From: Tyto alba
Taxonomy: Eukaryota > Chordata > Aves > Strigiformes > Tytonidae
NCBI RefSeq assembly: GCF_018691265.1
Contig: NW_024881313.1
Coordinates: 644,501-708,500 of the forward strand
Direction of reading: 5' to 3'
Length of the DNA: 64,000 nucleotides
Shown here: positions 35,796-48,100 of the stretch, in pieces
Position numbering within the stretch: the stretch's first letter is position 1
How the letters are laid out: every line of letters starts with the position of its first letter
The notes under the pieces: model-generated
Databases searched by the model: none
Told to the model about the DNA's origin: nothing
The model's input: the letters and a program-made list of their open reading frames with translations, nothing else
Made by a program: the position numbers and the translations under genes

Positions 35796-37076
35796 ATTTA
35801 AATCTGTTTAAGGAGGAACAAACAAGCAAACATATCCTTAGTGTAAACAGTTTAGGTAGCTTTCATCTTATTCTGCTTTCAGGTAAAATAGAATTCCATT
35901 CATTTTCAAAATTGAAGGTTTTTCTAAATCTTCAGACACCATTTGTGTGACTAATTTGTGCCAGCATCAGTCTTGATTAAAAACATTCAAAGGAGATGAA
36001 AAATAATACAAACAACGCTTTATACTGAGAGATCTGCTATCATTTGTGGTGCTTTATGCTGTTGATGAGTTCAGAGATCTTTCACCTAATACATTAGATC
36101 TGGGAATGACAGTGTCCACTTAAATTTAAAAAATCAGAAAAACCCCTCAAGCTTGTAAAACAAAGAAGTCTTTAGTATTATGTCAAATGGATTCACTGTA
36201 GCCTGAGGAGAATACGCCTTATTCCCTTGCAAATGTTAGTAATTCATTTGTTTAAAGATAATATTTCTCTTAGAAATTAACCCCTGACAAACTTATCCGA
36301 TTAAATCACCCATCAATTCCTGAAATATATGGTTATCTCTTTGTGCCCAACTTCTGTTTCTGCTATGATACCTTATTTCCTTTTGAAGCCACAGAAAGAA
36401 AGAAAAATAAAAACCAAACAAATTTGCTTGACTTTTTTTTTTTTTTTAGAAGACTAATATGTTTTATTATGAATACAGCTTTAAAATATGTTTTTCTGTC
36501 TCTTTTTTTCCATGCATAGTGATCATGCATCTTAGCAGTTTAGGTGTTGTTCTGGTCACAAGTATCTTCCTGTTGTTCAGTTCCAAACAGAACACTGCTG
36601 TATATACATGATCTGTTATTTACATCAGAAACTAGCTGTGAGGTGGTGCTGTCAATCTGAACCTGCCTATAGAAGTCATGGGATTCAGTCAGATATCCAT
36701 GATTAGCAACTGACTTTCTTTTTAAATACTCACCCTAATTACTATTTACAGTTGATATAGATTACAGATAACAGTGAACTCTTAGATCATTATTTAGTTA
36801 TTGTTGATGTTTGTAATGATGATGGGCCATACAATAAAGTGATTTAAGGCATGGCAGTTGAATACTACTGATGATAACTAGAATAATCATTTCAGATAGT
36901 TTAAAACAGGCTTGATAATTGCAAGTAGAATTTGTGATGTTGCTTTTTTTATTAAAGTTGATTATAATTAATTTTATGTGATGAGTTCAGAAGCACTGCT
37001 TTAAGTTAGGGTTTTAAGAACTCCAGCTTAAAGATAAAAATCAGAACTCCCCTCTTCCAGTATTTAAAATTTAAGG

Positions 37077-37190
37077 TTCAAACCCAGCAAAGCTATAAAC
37101 TGAGCAATAACTATCACTTTTGTGAGTAATCCCACTCATTTCAACTGGATGTTTCTTATAAATAAGCATATGCATTTATAATAAGCCTAT
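37077..37190. mobile_element. Possible relic of a second ancient palindromic amniote repeat
   Basis: The order GTTCAAACCCAGCAAAGC, then TGTGAGTAATCCCACTCATT, then AATAAGCATATGC resembles a known amniote repeat pattern (CAGCAAAGCACTTAAGCAT ... GTGAGTAGTCCCATTGA ... TTAAGCATATGC). The match is by eye and from memory, with many substitutions. Confidence 0.4.
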
Positions 37191-38248
37191 ATATAAGACA
37201 TGTATCCCTGTATGGGATGCATACCTATATGGGTAAAGTAATACTTGAATCACTCTCAGTGATAACTCTCTCAATGTTAATCATAATATATTATTTTTTT
37301 TAATTCTTGAAAACATGAACAGAATTGTGTCTGTACACAAAGCATTTAAAAAAAATAGTATTGATGTTTGGTTTCTGAATGGTGTAGCATCTCACATGCC
37401 ATAAACCTTGATTTTCATAAATTGTTTTACTTAGGCTGCTTGAAGATTTTTTGCTTTAGTTGGGGGGTAGTTAATTGGTTCAGGAAGGCAAAATGTGGTG
37501 TTGGTTTATACTCTTCATAGTGTGCTTGAAAGGCATATTTTTATTCCTGAAGAAGTAAATGCTCACCCAAACACCAAAGAATGTGACTGGCTTTGACTGA
37601 TCCAGGCTTGGCATAGTCAGAGAGGTGGTGAAATGTATTATGAAATATACCTTCATCATCACAGAGTTGTTGACTTCATTCTACGGTGCAAACTATAAAA
37701 CCATGGAAAGCAGTGACATACTTTACTCATTTAGGACATGACATTATTAGATGATGTTGATGAAAAGTAACAGCCCTGATATCCTCCTTTTCACAGTACT
37801 GTAATTGATTATCAACTTGCCAAAAGGTGGGTAAGGCTGCTCTGAACAAATATAATGTCACTGTCTTCTGAATAAAATATTTAAAAATTAAACCCCTATT
37901 TTATAGCTGCAGGAAGGAGACCCACACCTCAGACAGCTGTGATATTTTTTCTTTGATTGTGAATCACTGATTCTTGTGTCACTTTTTGAGTTGATCTGCT
38001 TATGTGGCCCTTTATATTAAGCTCATGCCTTTCAGCTTGTAGACATTATCCTATTACTCTATTCAAGAAAAAAGGTAATAAACTCTAAATCTTAAAAATA
38101 CCAGGAAGCAGTCATAATTTGTCCTGGTTTGAGTGAGTGGTGGAGTTTTTTGGTGGCAGGGGAGGGGGCTATCGGGGCGGCCCCCTGGGAGAAGTTTCTT
38201 GAAGCTCCCCCAGCTCCATGTCAGCTCCACTTCTGTTTGGGAAACTGA

Positions 38249-38284
38249 GCCAATCTGCTGCGCCTCTGCGATAACGTATTTAAG
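38249..38284 (+). promoter_or_regulatory. LTR B core promoter (CCAAT plus TATA-like)
   Basis: GCCAATC at 38249-38255 precedes GTATTTAAG at 38276-38284, the normal order and close spacing of a U3 promoter. Both elements align with those of LTR A. Confidence 0.55.
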
Positions 38285-38634
38285 AAGGGACGTGGTGACG
38301 GGCAGTGGGACTTGGGAGGAGGAGTTGCTGCAGCTGCGTGAACACCAAGGTCAGTGGAGGAACGGAGGAAGAAAGGAGGGGGGAGGTGTGCCGGAGCAGA
38401 GACCCCCCTGTATCCTGTGGTGAGACGGCAGGGCGGCCCCCCCTGCCACCCATGGAGATCTACGGTGGAGCAGACATTGATTTATGGCCTGTGGCTCCTG
38501 CTTGCCTGATCAAGGTTCTGTGCCTGAAGATGGCCGGGGTCTCATGGGAAAAGGTATCCCTGCTGCTGTAATTCAGCGCTGGGAGGATTGCAGCATGCGG
38601 GGGAGTCCCAGGCTGGAGCAGCTCGGGAAGGGCT

Positions 38635-38725
38635 GCAGCCGTGGGAGAGAATCCAGTCGGAGGAAGTTAGTGACCCATGACGGAGCAGTGTGGGGAACGC
38701 TGCGGCCCATGGGAGGAACTCATGT
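38635..38725 (+). repeat. Internal direct repeat of LTR B, period about 67 bp
   Basis: GCAGCCGTGGGAGAGAATCC at 38635 and GCGGCCCATGGGAGGAACTC at 38702 are diverged copies of one unit. They match the 68-bp-period duplication of LTR A. Confidence 0.7.
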
Positions 38726-38996
38726 CAGAGAAAGTTTGTGGAGGACTGTCTCCTGTGAGAGGGGGACCACGCTGGAGCAGGAGGAACAAGTTCCGGACAC
38801 TCCTCTCACCAAAGATAAGGAAAGTGGCAGCGCTGACTGCAACCCCCATTCCCTGCCCCTGCTCCACTGGGGGACGAGGTAGAGATATCGGGAGCAGAGC
38901 TGAGCCCGGGAAGAAGGGAGGGGTGGGGGGAAGGTGTTCTCAAGATGTGGCAATGCTTCTCACTGTCCTACTCTGTTACATGTTGTTAGTGTCTGT

Positions 38997-39002
38997 AATA
39001 AA
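38997..39002 (+). terminator. LTR B polyadenylation signal
   Basis: AATAAA in the context GTCTGTAATAAATGTATG is followed by CTTTTTTTTTCTTCCCC. It is shared with LTR A. Confidence 0.65.
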
Positions 39003-39197
39003 TGTATGTTCTTTTTTTTTCTTCCCCTAACGAGTCTGCCTTTTGCTCATGACCATAAAGGGGAAATTTTCCACCATCCCAGTCCTATCTCAAACCCCAA
39101 GCCTGGCTCTCTGTACCTTCTCATTGCCGGAGGAGAAGGGAGAGAGAGCTGCTGCATTGTGGTTGGCTGTCAATCAGGCCTAAACCACGACATAATT

Positions 39198-42100
39198 AAA
39201 ATTATGAAAGCTTAGGAAAATCATCCCAAGAAACAGGAGGGTGGGGGTTTTTTTCACATTTTTTTTTCCTTTCAAATCTGTAGTTTCTTGTCTTGACTAG
39301 AAGATCTCTGTTCAAACTTATTATGAATAATGCCATGCCATCAAATCTTCAGTTTCTCTGGAACATGACATGAAGTGTGGACATTTCCCTGTATCTTTTC
39401 ATGAATGCATGTCGAGTCAATCACTTTATCACTTTCTCTACTATAAAAGTATCATTGTAATTAATAATTAAGATAATATTTGTAGAACTGTGATATTACT
39501 GTGTTTGTACAGTTCTTGTACCTCTGAATTTCACATCTTTAAAAAAATTAATTTACATAAAACTTGATTTCAGCTTTATGAAACTGATCAACATTTGTGG
39601 AAGAAAAAAGTGTTTCTAGTTTAGAGGAGGTTTTGATTGAAAAAAAAAACAGTTTTTCAAAATGAAACTACTGTGTTTTGTAAAATAGGATTTTATTGGT
39701 GTCTTTGCACTCCTATTACTTATATTTGTAGAAACATTCTTTATGAGAGTATCATCAAAAAAGACTAGTTTATGTACTAGAAAATAGTCTGTCTTCTCAT
39801 GTAAAAAAATGCTTTGTTCTTCCATATTTGTATTTCATATTTGAAATATGTGGTTAATATTTCTATTGTTACTAATGGGAAGTATATACTTTGCCAGTGA
39901 AATAAAAATGTTCCCTTTACTTTTGTGATAACATCAAAAACTTAAATAGCTTTTCAAATTTGAAAGCATATGATTTACTTTAATTCAGTGCCCTGAATTT
40001 TGTATTCTGCTGGTTAAGCAACAGACCTACAATTATCTGACAGAGGCTGCCTTCTTGACATTTTCCAGCTTATTTTTTATCCTCAAGTAGAGCTGTGTAT
40101 TTTGCATAAGCTTTAGATAATCATGTAAACTAGTTACATCACTGAAGTATTTTTATTTTAAATTCAAATATATTGAGGGTTGCATACATGAGCTTAAAAT
40201 AGTATAGCAAATCTTCTCATCTAATGTCTATTTTCATCTGATTTAAATTGTTCTTGAACCTCTTTCACTCACCTTCCCTATCAAAGCAAAATCTATTTAA
40301 ATTTAAATATACAAAAATATGTAAGCCACTTAGAATATATCTGCAGAAATTTAAATATTGACATAGTGTATGATATTTAATCCATACTTTCTTGTCTTCC
40401 CTTTACAATATGTACTGCATCCTCACTCCCATGTTACATTCAGAGTTAGGTGGAAATTTTGTGAACAGTTCTGCTAGGGCAAAGAAACAGGGCTCTTCCA
40501 AACAGTTAATTATTTGTATAGATGTTGAAAGGTTTGGTGCCCTTAGTGGTTGGTTTCTGGTACAGTTTTCTCTGAAAGTGCCAAGTGCACTCTAGAATAA
40601 CTTCTAGTTCTTGTTAATGATAACTACTAGCGAATAACCCTTTTTCTTAAGATCCTGGTGAATAACGAAACTGCTCTCAGTTTTCTTATAGGACCAAAAT
40701 ACAGATTTACTGAACTGTCAGGTACAATAAATGCTAGCTGTAGATCATACTTAATTCAGTTTAGGCCAAAGCATTTGACATATAATATATTGCCATAGGT
40801 TGTGCATGCGCAGAGCATTTTACAGATGAGTATTTGTCTCTCTCCTTCAGCTGTCAGCCCAGATAAATCACCATATATCATTATCACTTCTAGCAATGAC
40901 ACTGAAACATGTTGAGCAGCAGTATACTCACTGTGCACATATAAATATAATATATGGTGGTTACCTCTCTGCGGAGTGTTCCAAAGGCATAGCCACCTCA
41001 TTTAAGGATTAAAATAACTTACTTCCTTCTTATATCATAAACAAGCCAAGTCTGTATTGGTGCTTAAGTTGTTCAACCCATGTACTCTCCTTGTTGTGAG
41101 AAGAGAGTACAAAGGTGTACTCATACTGCACTGAGAGCTAAAGGTATCCTTTGCACATAAATATCCTTTAGGAAAGGTTGTGCTAAGTTAGCAGTGGGAG
41201 AAACTTGTACCCAGGGAATTTAACTTCTAAGATTAGATCAATTTCATATCTCACAAGCTGAGGAAAAGAAAAAAAAAAAAAAAAGTTTTCTAAATTGCAC
41301 ACTTCTTAATTTTCTGAGAGTACCAGGCACTGAAAGCCAGGTTTTGGAAGGTTTTTGGATGCCCAAAGATCCAAATAGCTACATTTGGGTTACAAAAGAC
41401 ATCTACCTGCTTTGTCAGGTACAGAAGGAGTTGCCTTTTCTGTAATTATGCAAAGCATTTATTTACAGTTTGGAACAGTAATTAATATTAAAATGCATTT
41501 TTAAAATTTTGCTTTCAGTCTCTCAGTATGAGACCCCTGTCTGACCTGCTAATGTGTCTGAAAATCTGGTCCCTGTTACAGTCATTGAACTGTCAGGAAA
41601 ATTGTATTCCATTTGCTGCAGACTCTAAGTGTACTCCAGCATACTCCAAGTGTGATGTTCTCTGCACTTGAACTATCTTTTTGCATATGGAGGTCTGAAT
41701 GAATTTTACGATTTTGAAATGATCAGTGCTAATTGTTGGTAAGATTTTTGTAGAGATGGTAAAGCTGTCACTAGAGGTGTGAACTGTTCAGTATTCATCT
41801 CTTAATTGTTCCCGTTTATTGCTAGCTAGAGGGAGTAGTTAGATTTGGTTTAGAGATAATGTGGTTGCTTGTCCAATGGATACCCAAATTAAAACCACCA
41901 AATTAATTTCCTATGAAATACTGAGAAGTAGTGAAATACTGAAGACTTTGCAATGATAACAATCTGTCCAACAGACTACTGTAACAGTAATGGTCATCGA
42001 TAACAAAATTATATGTAAAAATTGAATCATACAAAATACATGTATGTTAATTGTAGCTATTCAAATACTTATGAACAGCTGTAATCTTAATTCCTAATTT

Positions 42101-45100
42101 TGTCCATGACTGAATAAAACTTAAATTGACAATCTGTAAACATTTTAGAAAACAAAAATTTTATAATTTTAATAAAAGGTATTCTCATTTTTCCATAATA
42201 TCCTTTATTATCCACATGAAAGTTCCTAAGGACTACAGGATCAGATGAACAGGAGAGAATGAAGAGAGAAGTGCACCTTACTGGTGTGAAAATGTAGTTC
42301 TTTAGGTCTTTTTTTGTTCATGTGTTTGTTCAATCAAAGAATAAATATTAGAACCAGTAAATTAGCTTTGCAAATACAGTTGGAAATAAGAAGGTAAAGA
42401 AGAAATGTTTTACTTTTAAGATAGCATAGAAATTAGATACCTTTCATATGTGTATGTGTAAGTACAGTAAATCTTAAAATATGCTAAATACTAAATATAT
42501 TACTATAAATAATAAATACTAAAATTACCAAAATTCTAATTTGTCAGGGATTTTGTAAGACCTTTCATTGACCCTCTGAAAACTCTGAAGGATGAAATCT
42601 TTTCCCTGCTATGATGATGATTTTTCACACCTGCATTAAATAATGCAAAGTAATTGTGCAGGTTCGGGAAAAAATAAGTCAATTCTTTCAATTGTTCTTC
42701 CTAAAATTATTTCTCTGATGTTGTAGTGGTCAGACTGACAAACTGATACAAAACCTGTTCTTCATCTGTTGATGTTTCTGGGGGACAGTATGCCACATCT
42801 TTCCAAACAAAAGGGGGAAAAAACCCTTTATAGAACTAAATGAAGTGAAAAGCACCAGAACATATCTTATGCATTACAAACTGTGGATTTCTATATTTAG
42901 TTTGTTTTGACCACAGAGAAGTCATAAAATTGCATTAAAGACTGAGTAAAGCTTGAAAATTTAGGGAAAAACAGTTTATTTGATGGAGTCTTGAAAGAGA
43001 ATTAGTAAAAATGAAGCTCAAAGGTGATGCTGAGGTGATGTGTAACAGTAACATTTATTTGTTAAGTTCTTTTCCCATAGATCTATTTCGGATCCAAGGA
43101 AGATGGGAAAGGAAAATAAATATAAGGATGCTGATCAACTCCATCTTTTTGTTGAAATAATTTGAAATCCAAGCTCTGCAAAGACAAAGATAAGATAGGA
43201 CTGTTAACCAGGTGACAACGCAAGCAGGCATCAGGAACTACAGCACTTGCAGAGCAAAAGCAGTTAATCAGCTGTTATGTTGAGATCTCTGCCCTTAGTT
43301 AGCTATTGACTTAAAAATTTGATTGATTTAAATAATTTTATTATAAATATATATTTTTAATTATAAATCCAAATCTGAATGAGATAGCCTTTTTGTGGAA
43401 GATACTATCCTTGGAAGGATATGTTTTCTGTACAATTTAACAAATACAAAGGTCAGAGATCAAAGCTCAGCTGAATGATATCCGTGTGTCCATTTTTGAA
43501 AATAAAATTCAACTCCTTGCACTGATATCCCTAGCTCTCTCCTCTCTCCTAATTCAGGATTTTAAGCAGTATAAAAGGGGAACTAAAATTAAATGTTCTG
43601 AGTGCTTGAAATAATTCTCTTGGTGGCCTACTTTGAAAGTCATTTTGGTGGCTGTACTTTGTTTGGTCTTTGCCTGAAGAAATGCAACAGAGTATACTGG
43701 TAAATAATCTAGTGCAAACAATATCCACCTGATGTCAGAATGCTAAGTAATGCTGCAAATAAGCAAGAATAGGATGGTAAGTTTTATTTAGTTTTCTGTG
43801 TGAGTTCTTGCTTATGGGGTGTACAACTGACCTTACTGTTACTTTGGCACAGCCACCTTGTATTTCACTGAATCCTAATGTTTAGAGGTGGAAAGCGTAC
43901 TCGTTTTAGGCTGTGAGAATTCCGGGACAGATGGATGAACAGAAAACATCACTGACTTGCAGTCTTTGAATACCATCTGTTTAGCACATACTAGTAAGAC
44001 AGAAGGAACGTATGTTGCTTAATTGGCCCTGTGTCTTGCCAGGAAACATATTAGACTGGCATGGTCCAGGGATACATACATCCAGTGTTGCAGGCATAGT
44101 GAAGATCTTCATAGGTATGGGAAATTCTCACTGACAATGAAGGCAGCTATAGGAAGGTTTTAAAATCCTGCTGAAATCTCAGGCAGCTGTTGATCTCTGA
44201 GGCTGATATATGTAGGACATGCAGAGTATGACTTCTGAATTCATCTTGTGAACACAGAGTGCATCCAGTCTCTTGTTTAACTAACTTATGGTCAGTTATT
44301 TTTCTGACCTGGATTTGAAGTAGGAAGAAGGCTTTGTCAGAATTGGTAGAAGAAAAAAAATGGGTTAGACTGTGTAAGGCAAACTTTGTTGATGCTCTCT
44401 GCATCAGGGAGTCTGGTTTCCTGACAAACTGGAACTGAAAATAAACAGAAAAACATGTCGCTGCAGAGGGGTGAAGGATGAAGCTGGTGCTTTTAATTCC
44501 CGGTTCATTTCTTGCTTTTCCCCCATCCTCTTAAACCTTTTTCCAAGGGGCAAATCAGTGCAGATGCATTGCAGCTCTCAGCAGCTGGGTGCCAGCAGAT
44601 GCCCAGCCTCATGCCACAACACAGCTGTGACTCACTAACCTACACCAATGGCACAGAAGTTGTGACACTGCCCTCTTTCTACCCACTCACCTGTAAATTC
44701 ATGCCCAAAGGTGAACAAGTCTTAGCAAGGGTGTCTGGAGAGGGTTAGCAAGAAACTAATATCAACCTTCACTAAGCACATTAGATTACAAAGGAAAGAT
44801 GTGTGAGGTCACCTCAAGCCAGCTATTTCATAAGAATATGATTTGATTAGGGCTGAGCTATGGCCTAGCTAGATGAGGCAAAAGATGGTCTGGACAGTTT
44901 TGCCATTAATTTAACTGGGACTACAATTTTCTGCCAGCCTGTAATCTTTATCATTTATAGTTCGTGATTTCATTATTAAAGCTAACTCTTTGCTGAAGCT
45001 GAGAGGGAGAATTTCTATTGATTATTATATAGCTAGTACTTTATTTTGGCTTCTTGTTTAAGAATAAGATTGTTTATTATCTGTCAAGCGGCTGTGCACT

Positions 45101-48100
45101 CACATATATAAATAGCATTAGGAAAAAATGCATTTAACTTTTAAAAATCTAAATTCACTCCCTATGTGAAAATAAATTTGCTTTGAAGATTGTTAGTATT
45201 CAGCAGATTAAGCTGTTTTATTTTTGTCAGACTTTCACTTTACTATCTTTTTAACAGCAAGATAAAATATTCATTGAAAGTACAATCATAATGAAATGGC
45301 ACAATATAAATAGATGACTTTCATCATAATACACTGTTTTTAGAAATGTTCATAATTTAAACAATTATGTTCTTTGACTTCTTGCCAATTAAGTTTAGTT
45401 GTCTAGGGACTGTGAATTTTAATGAGAAAGCTAAATGGTCTTTTGCAGATATGATCTGTTGGCAGGAACACAATCAAACAAGGAAAGGTTTAATCTCTCT
45501 TTCCCCCTTATTTCTTTATGTATCATAAAAAAGGTAATAGAAAAAATTTTAAGTGGCAGAAGAAACAAAACTGCTGTATAGAAAATGCTTTATAGCTTTA
45601 TGTAGATTGAACATATTAAAAAATTCTTTGCTTACTACCCCTTGAAATCAGTGTGATAGGCTTAAAAGATACAAGAGATGTTAAACATACCCATGAGAAA
45701 ATTAAAATTAGAAGCAAACTATAGCCAATAGCTGTTACACTCTGATTATTCAGACGGTTCTAATGAACCATTTCACAAAAATTTTGGATCCAGAATCAGA
45801 AAGAAAGAAAAAAAATAAATAAGAGTGACATAAGATACTTCAGATGGTGAACTGTGGTCCATGCATCTACCTTTCAATGGACAGACCAGAACCCCCTTGG
45901 GGATTAGAATTAGATTAGCTAAATGCCTAACAGCTGTCTCACAGGCATGAGACTAGATAAAGCAACCAAGCTGTAAATCTGTGCAAACTGCATGAAAGGC
46001 TACATAATGCAAATTGATTAGTTTAAGACTTGCATTAATGTGGTTGTGAATAAAAATAACCCACCAACAAATCCTCTCCTAATTTTAACAGCTACCGAAG
46101 AGAAAAATTTAACAGATGGATTTTATGAGGTATGAGTCTACAATGAATTTACTTTGTGGTCAAAGAAAAAAAAACTGAATTACTAATCCCCGTGAAGTAA
46201 GAGTTCTAATCTCTGTGCAGAAAGGCAAATATTTGAGGCTTTATCTTGGACTGATAGGTGGCTTTCATGGAATACCAATGCTCTTTGCATATTTTAAAAA
46301 TGAAAAATATGAACACCTATTGATGTACATTCAAAGATGGAATATGTGATGTGGTGCACACCTCAGTAGATAGATCTTAACTACCAAAATGTAACCTAAG
46401 GAAACTATTAGGACGGATTAGTTTTCTGCAGTTTCAAGATTATAACATTCAAAATTAAGAATGGTAGGAACACTGACTTAATTATTTGAATTTCCTAAAC
46501 CTAAGAACCAGATGTTAAATCTGTTTCAGAATATTTCTTGTCTACTCAAAGTTGTATGTCTTTTATTCAGTTGAATTTTATTACAGAAAAAAACCCGCCA
46601 TTTAATGAGCACTTAATTTGTAAAACATCTGTGAGCTGTAAGATTTTATGTCATAACTAGTCAAGAGATAATGACCATGAGATGGCAAAATCACAGTAAG
46701 ATCAGTGACCTATATTCTTTCTTTAAATGCTATCTCTTCATATCATCTTACTTTTTTATTTATGGACTGCTACATTAATATTAATGTGGATTTGTTCTGT
46801 GCTGTATATTGAAAGAAAGTGAAGTTTTTTTAGATTGTCAGGCTCTTGGCTGCAGTGAGACTAAAAGCAACCTCCTTGTATGAAGCGCTGAGTTCTCAAA
46901 GCATTGGGTGCCGAGTAGTATGCCTCTGATGTTTTTGAATGCAGAAAGACAGAAAATTGTTCTGCCTATTTTTAGAGCCAGCTAGAAGTCATATAGCCAT
47001 AGTTTGCATAAAAGTAAAGCCCAAGGTAACAGGTGAGATGTGCTGAATCAGGTGCTAATGCCCCTGCATAGCTTCTGGCGAGGTAGAGCACAAGCAGAAT
47101 AAATGCATGTACTGTACACAGTTCCTCTGCACTGTTCCCTAAATGTCCACAGCCACAGAGCACATAGATGCCTATCTCACCTATGTACACTGAGAATTCA
47201 CCATCTAAGAGTTTTTCTGCTTTTACCCCTGCAAGGCCCAATATATGTTTTGTGTCTTTTTAATACAGGACACCATTGCAATAGAGTACCTGTAATCCCA
47301 ATTCTAAAACCAATCCACTATGTATATGATACTTAAATGCTCATTTGACTCAAATCAGATTTCCCTCAGTGATAACAGTAATCACTGGTCTATAGAGAGT
47401 TGTGGTCTCTCTGATCTGGCAGGCACTGTATTAATACAATATTTCAGTTGTTTTAATGTGAAAAAAGAAGTACAAAATTGTATTTTAACTTTCAGAATTC
47501 TATTTGCACAACCAAAAATCAATACAGTTTTGCAATACTTTGGATTTCTTTCAATGCTTCTGTGACATAGGAAGAAGTTGTTAATTTTGAATTGTAACTC
47601 ATGAATGAAAAGAAGTTACATCAGTAATCCTTACTGAGGGTGACAGTTAACAACACTGTACACCAAGCCTTATTATAACCTGTTGGTTTGAGTATTTGTG
47701 TACTGTACTCCTGTTGAGGAGAAAATGTAGTCTTCTGCTTCTTAGAGGAGTGCTTAAGCCATGAGTATGCTAGGTAACAGCTGGGTATCAGTTCTTGTTC
47801 ACTGTACTTTGAGGAGTAACAAGCAATTCAGGAACTCAGTACATATTACTGAAGATGCTTCATACAGGTAAAACTGAATTTTGGCATGGAGTTCATCCAG
47901 TTTGTCATTCATTGCAAAAAAAAAGAAAACAAACAAAAAACAAGCTCAAGAAGAAAAACAAAATAATACAGGATTTGTGCAAATGAAATAATACATTCTG
48001 TTCTGAAGCATAGGTGGTGCATTTATCATGTTATTTCAATATATACAGCAAATAATGTTAGAGGTCATAAAGTGCTGTAGCCTTTTAAAATTTTACATTA

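Larger units (their letters stand above)
21047..38114. other. Non-coding AT-rich DNA, no gene recognised
   Basis: About 17 kb has no exon I can support. The open frames are short and mutually overlapping; the longest is 156 codons at 35325-35795 on the minus strand. It contains several poly(T)/poly(A) tracts (21730-21782, 30669-30702, 34139-34169), a TA/TG tract at 29957-30015, a perfect hairpin at 26584-26612, and probable relics of old palindromic repeats at about 27130-27215 and 37077-37190. Two blocks, about 27.6-28.6 kb and 31-36 kb, are somewhat less AT-rich than their surroundings and could be eroded transposon or pseudogene sequence, but I recognise no motif. Confidence 0.65.
38120..39192 (+). 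mobile_element. LTR B: solo LTR of an avian ERVL-like retrovirus (1.07-kb family)
   Basis: It begins TGTCCTGGTTTGAGTGAG and ends CCTAAACCACGACA, with an exact 5-bp target-site duplication TAATT at 38115-38119 and 39193-39197. It is the same family and orientation as LTR A but better preserved: CpG sites are intact where A has TpG or CpA. Promoter and polyA signals are in order: CCAAT (38249-38255), GTATTTAAG (38276-38284) and AATAAA (38997-39002) before a T-rich stretch. The TATA-like site and the polyA signal are about 715 bp apart, implying an unusually long R region. Open frames (38133-38423, 38484-38882, 38677-39030) are in different frames from the A frame they align with, so they are not a conserved protein. 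No internal retroviral genes are present. Confidence 0.92.

Noticed and set aside
6513..39192. LTR A and LTR B as the two ends of one 32-kb provirus
   Set aside because: They differ clearly in CpG decay, B has its own TAATT duplication, the interval is far longer than a provirus, and it contains no retroviral genes that I can recognise.
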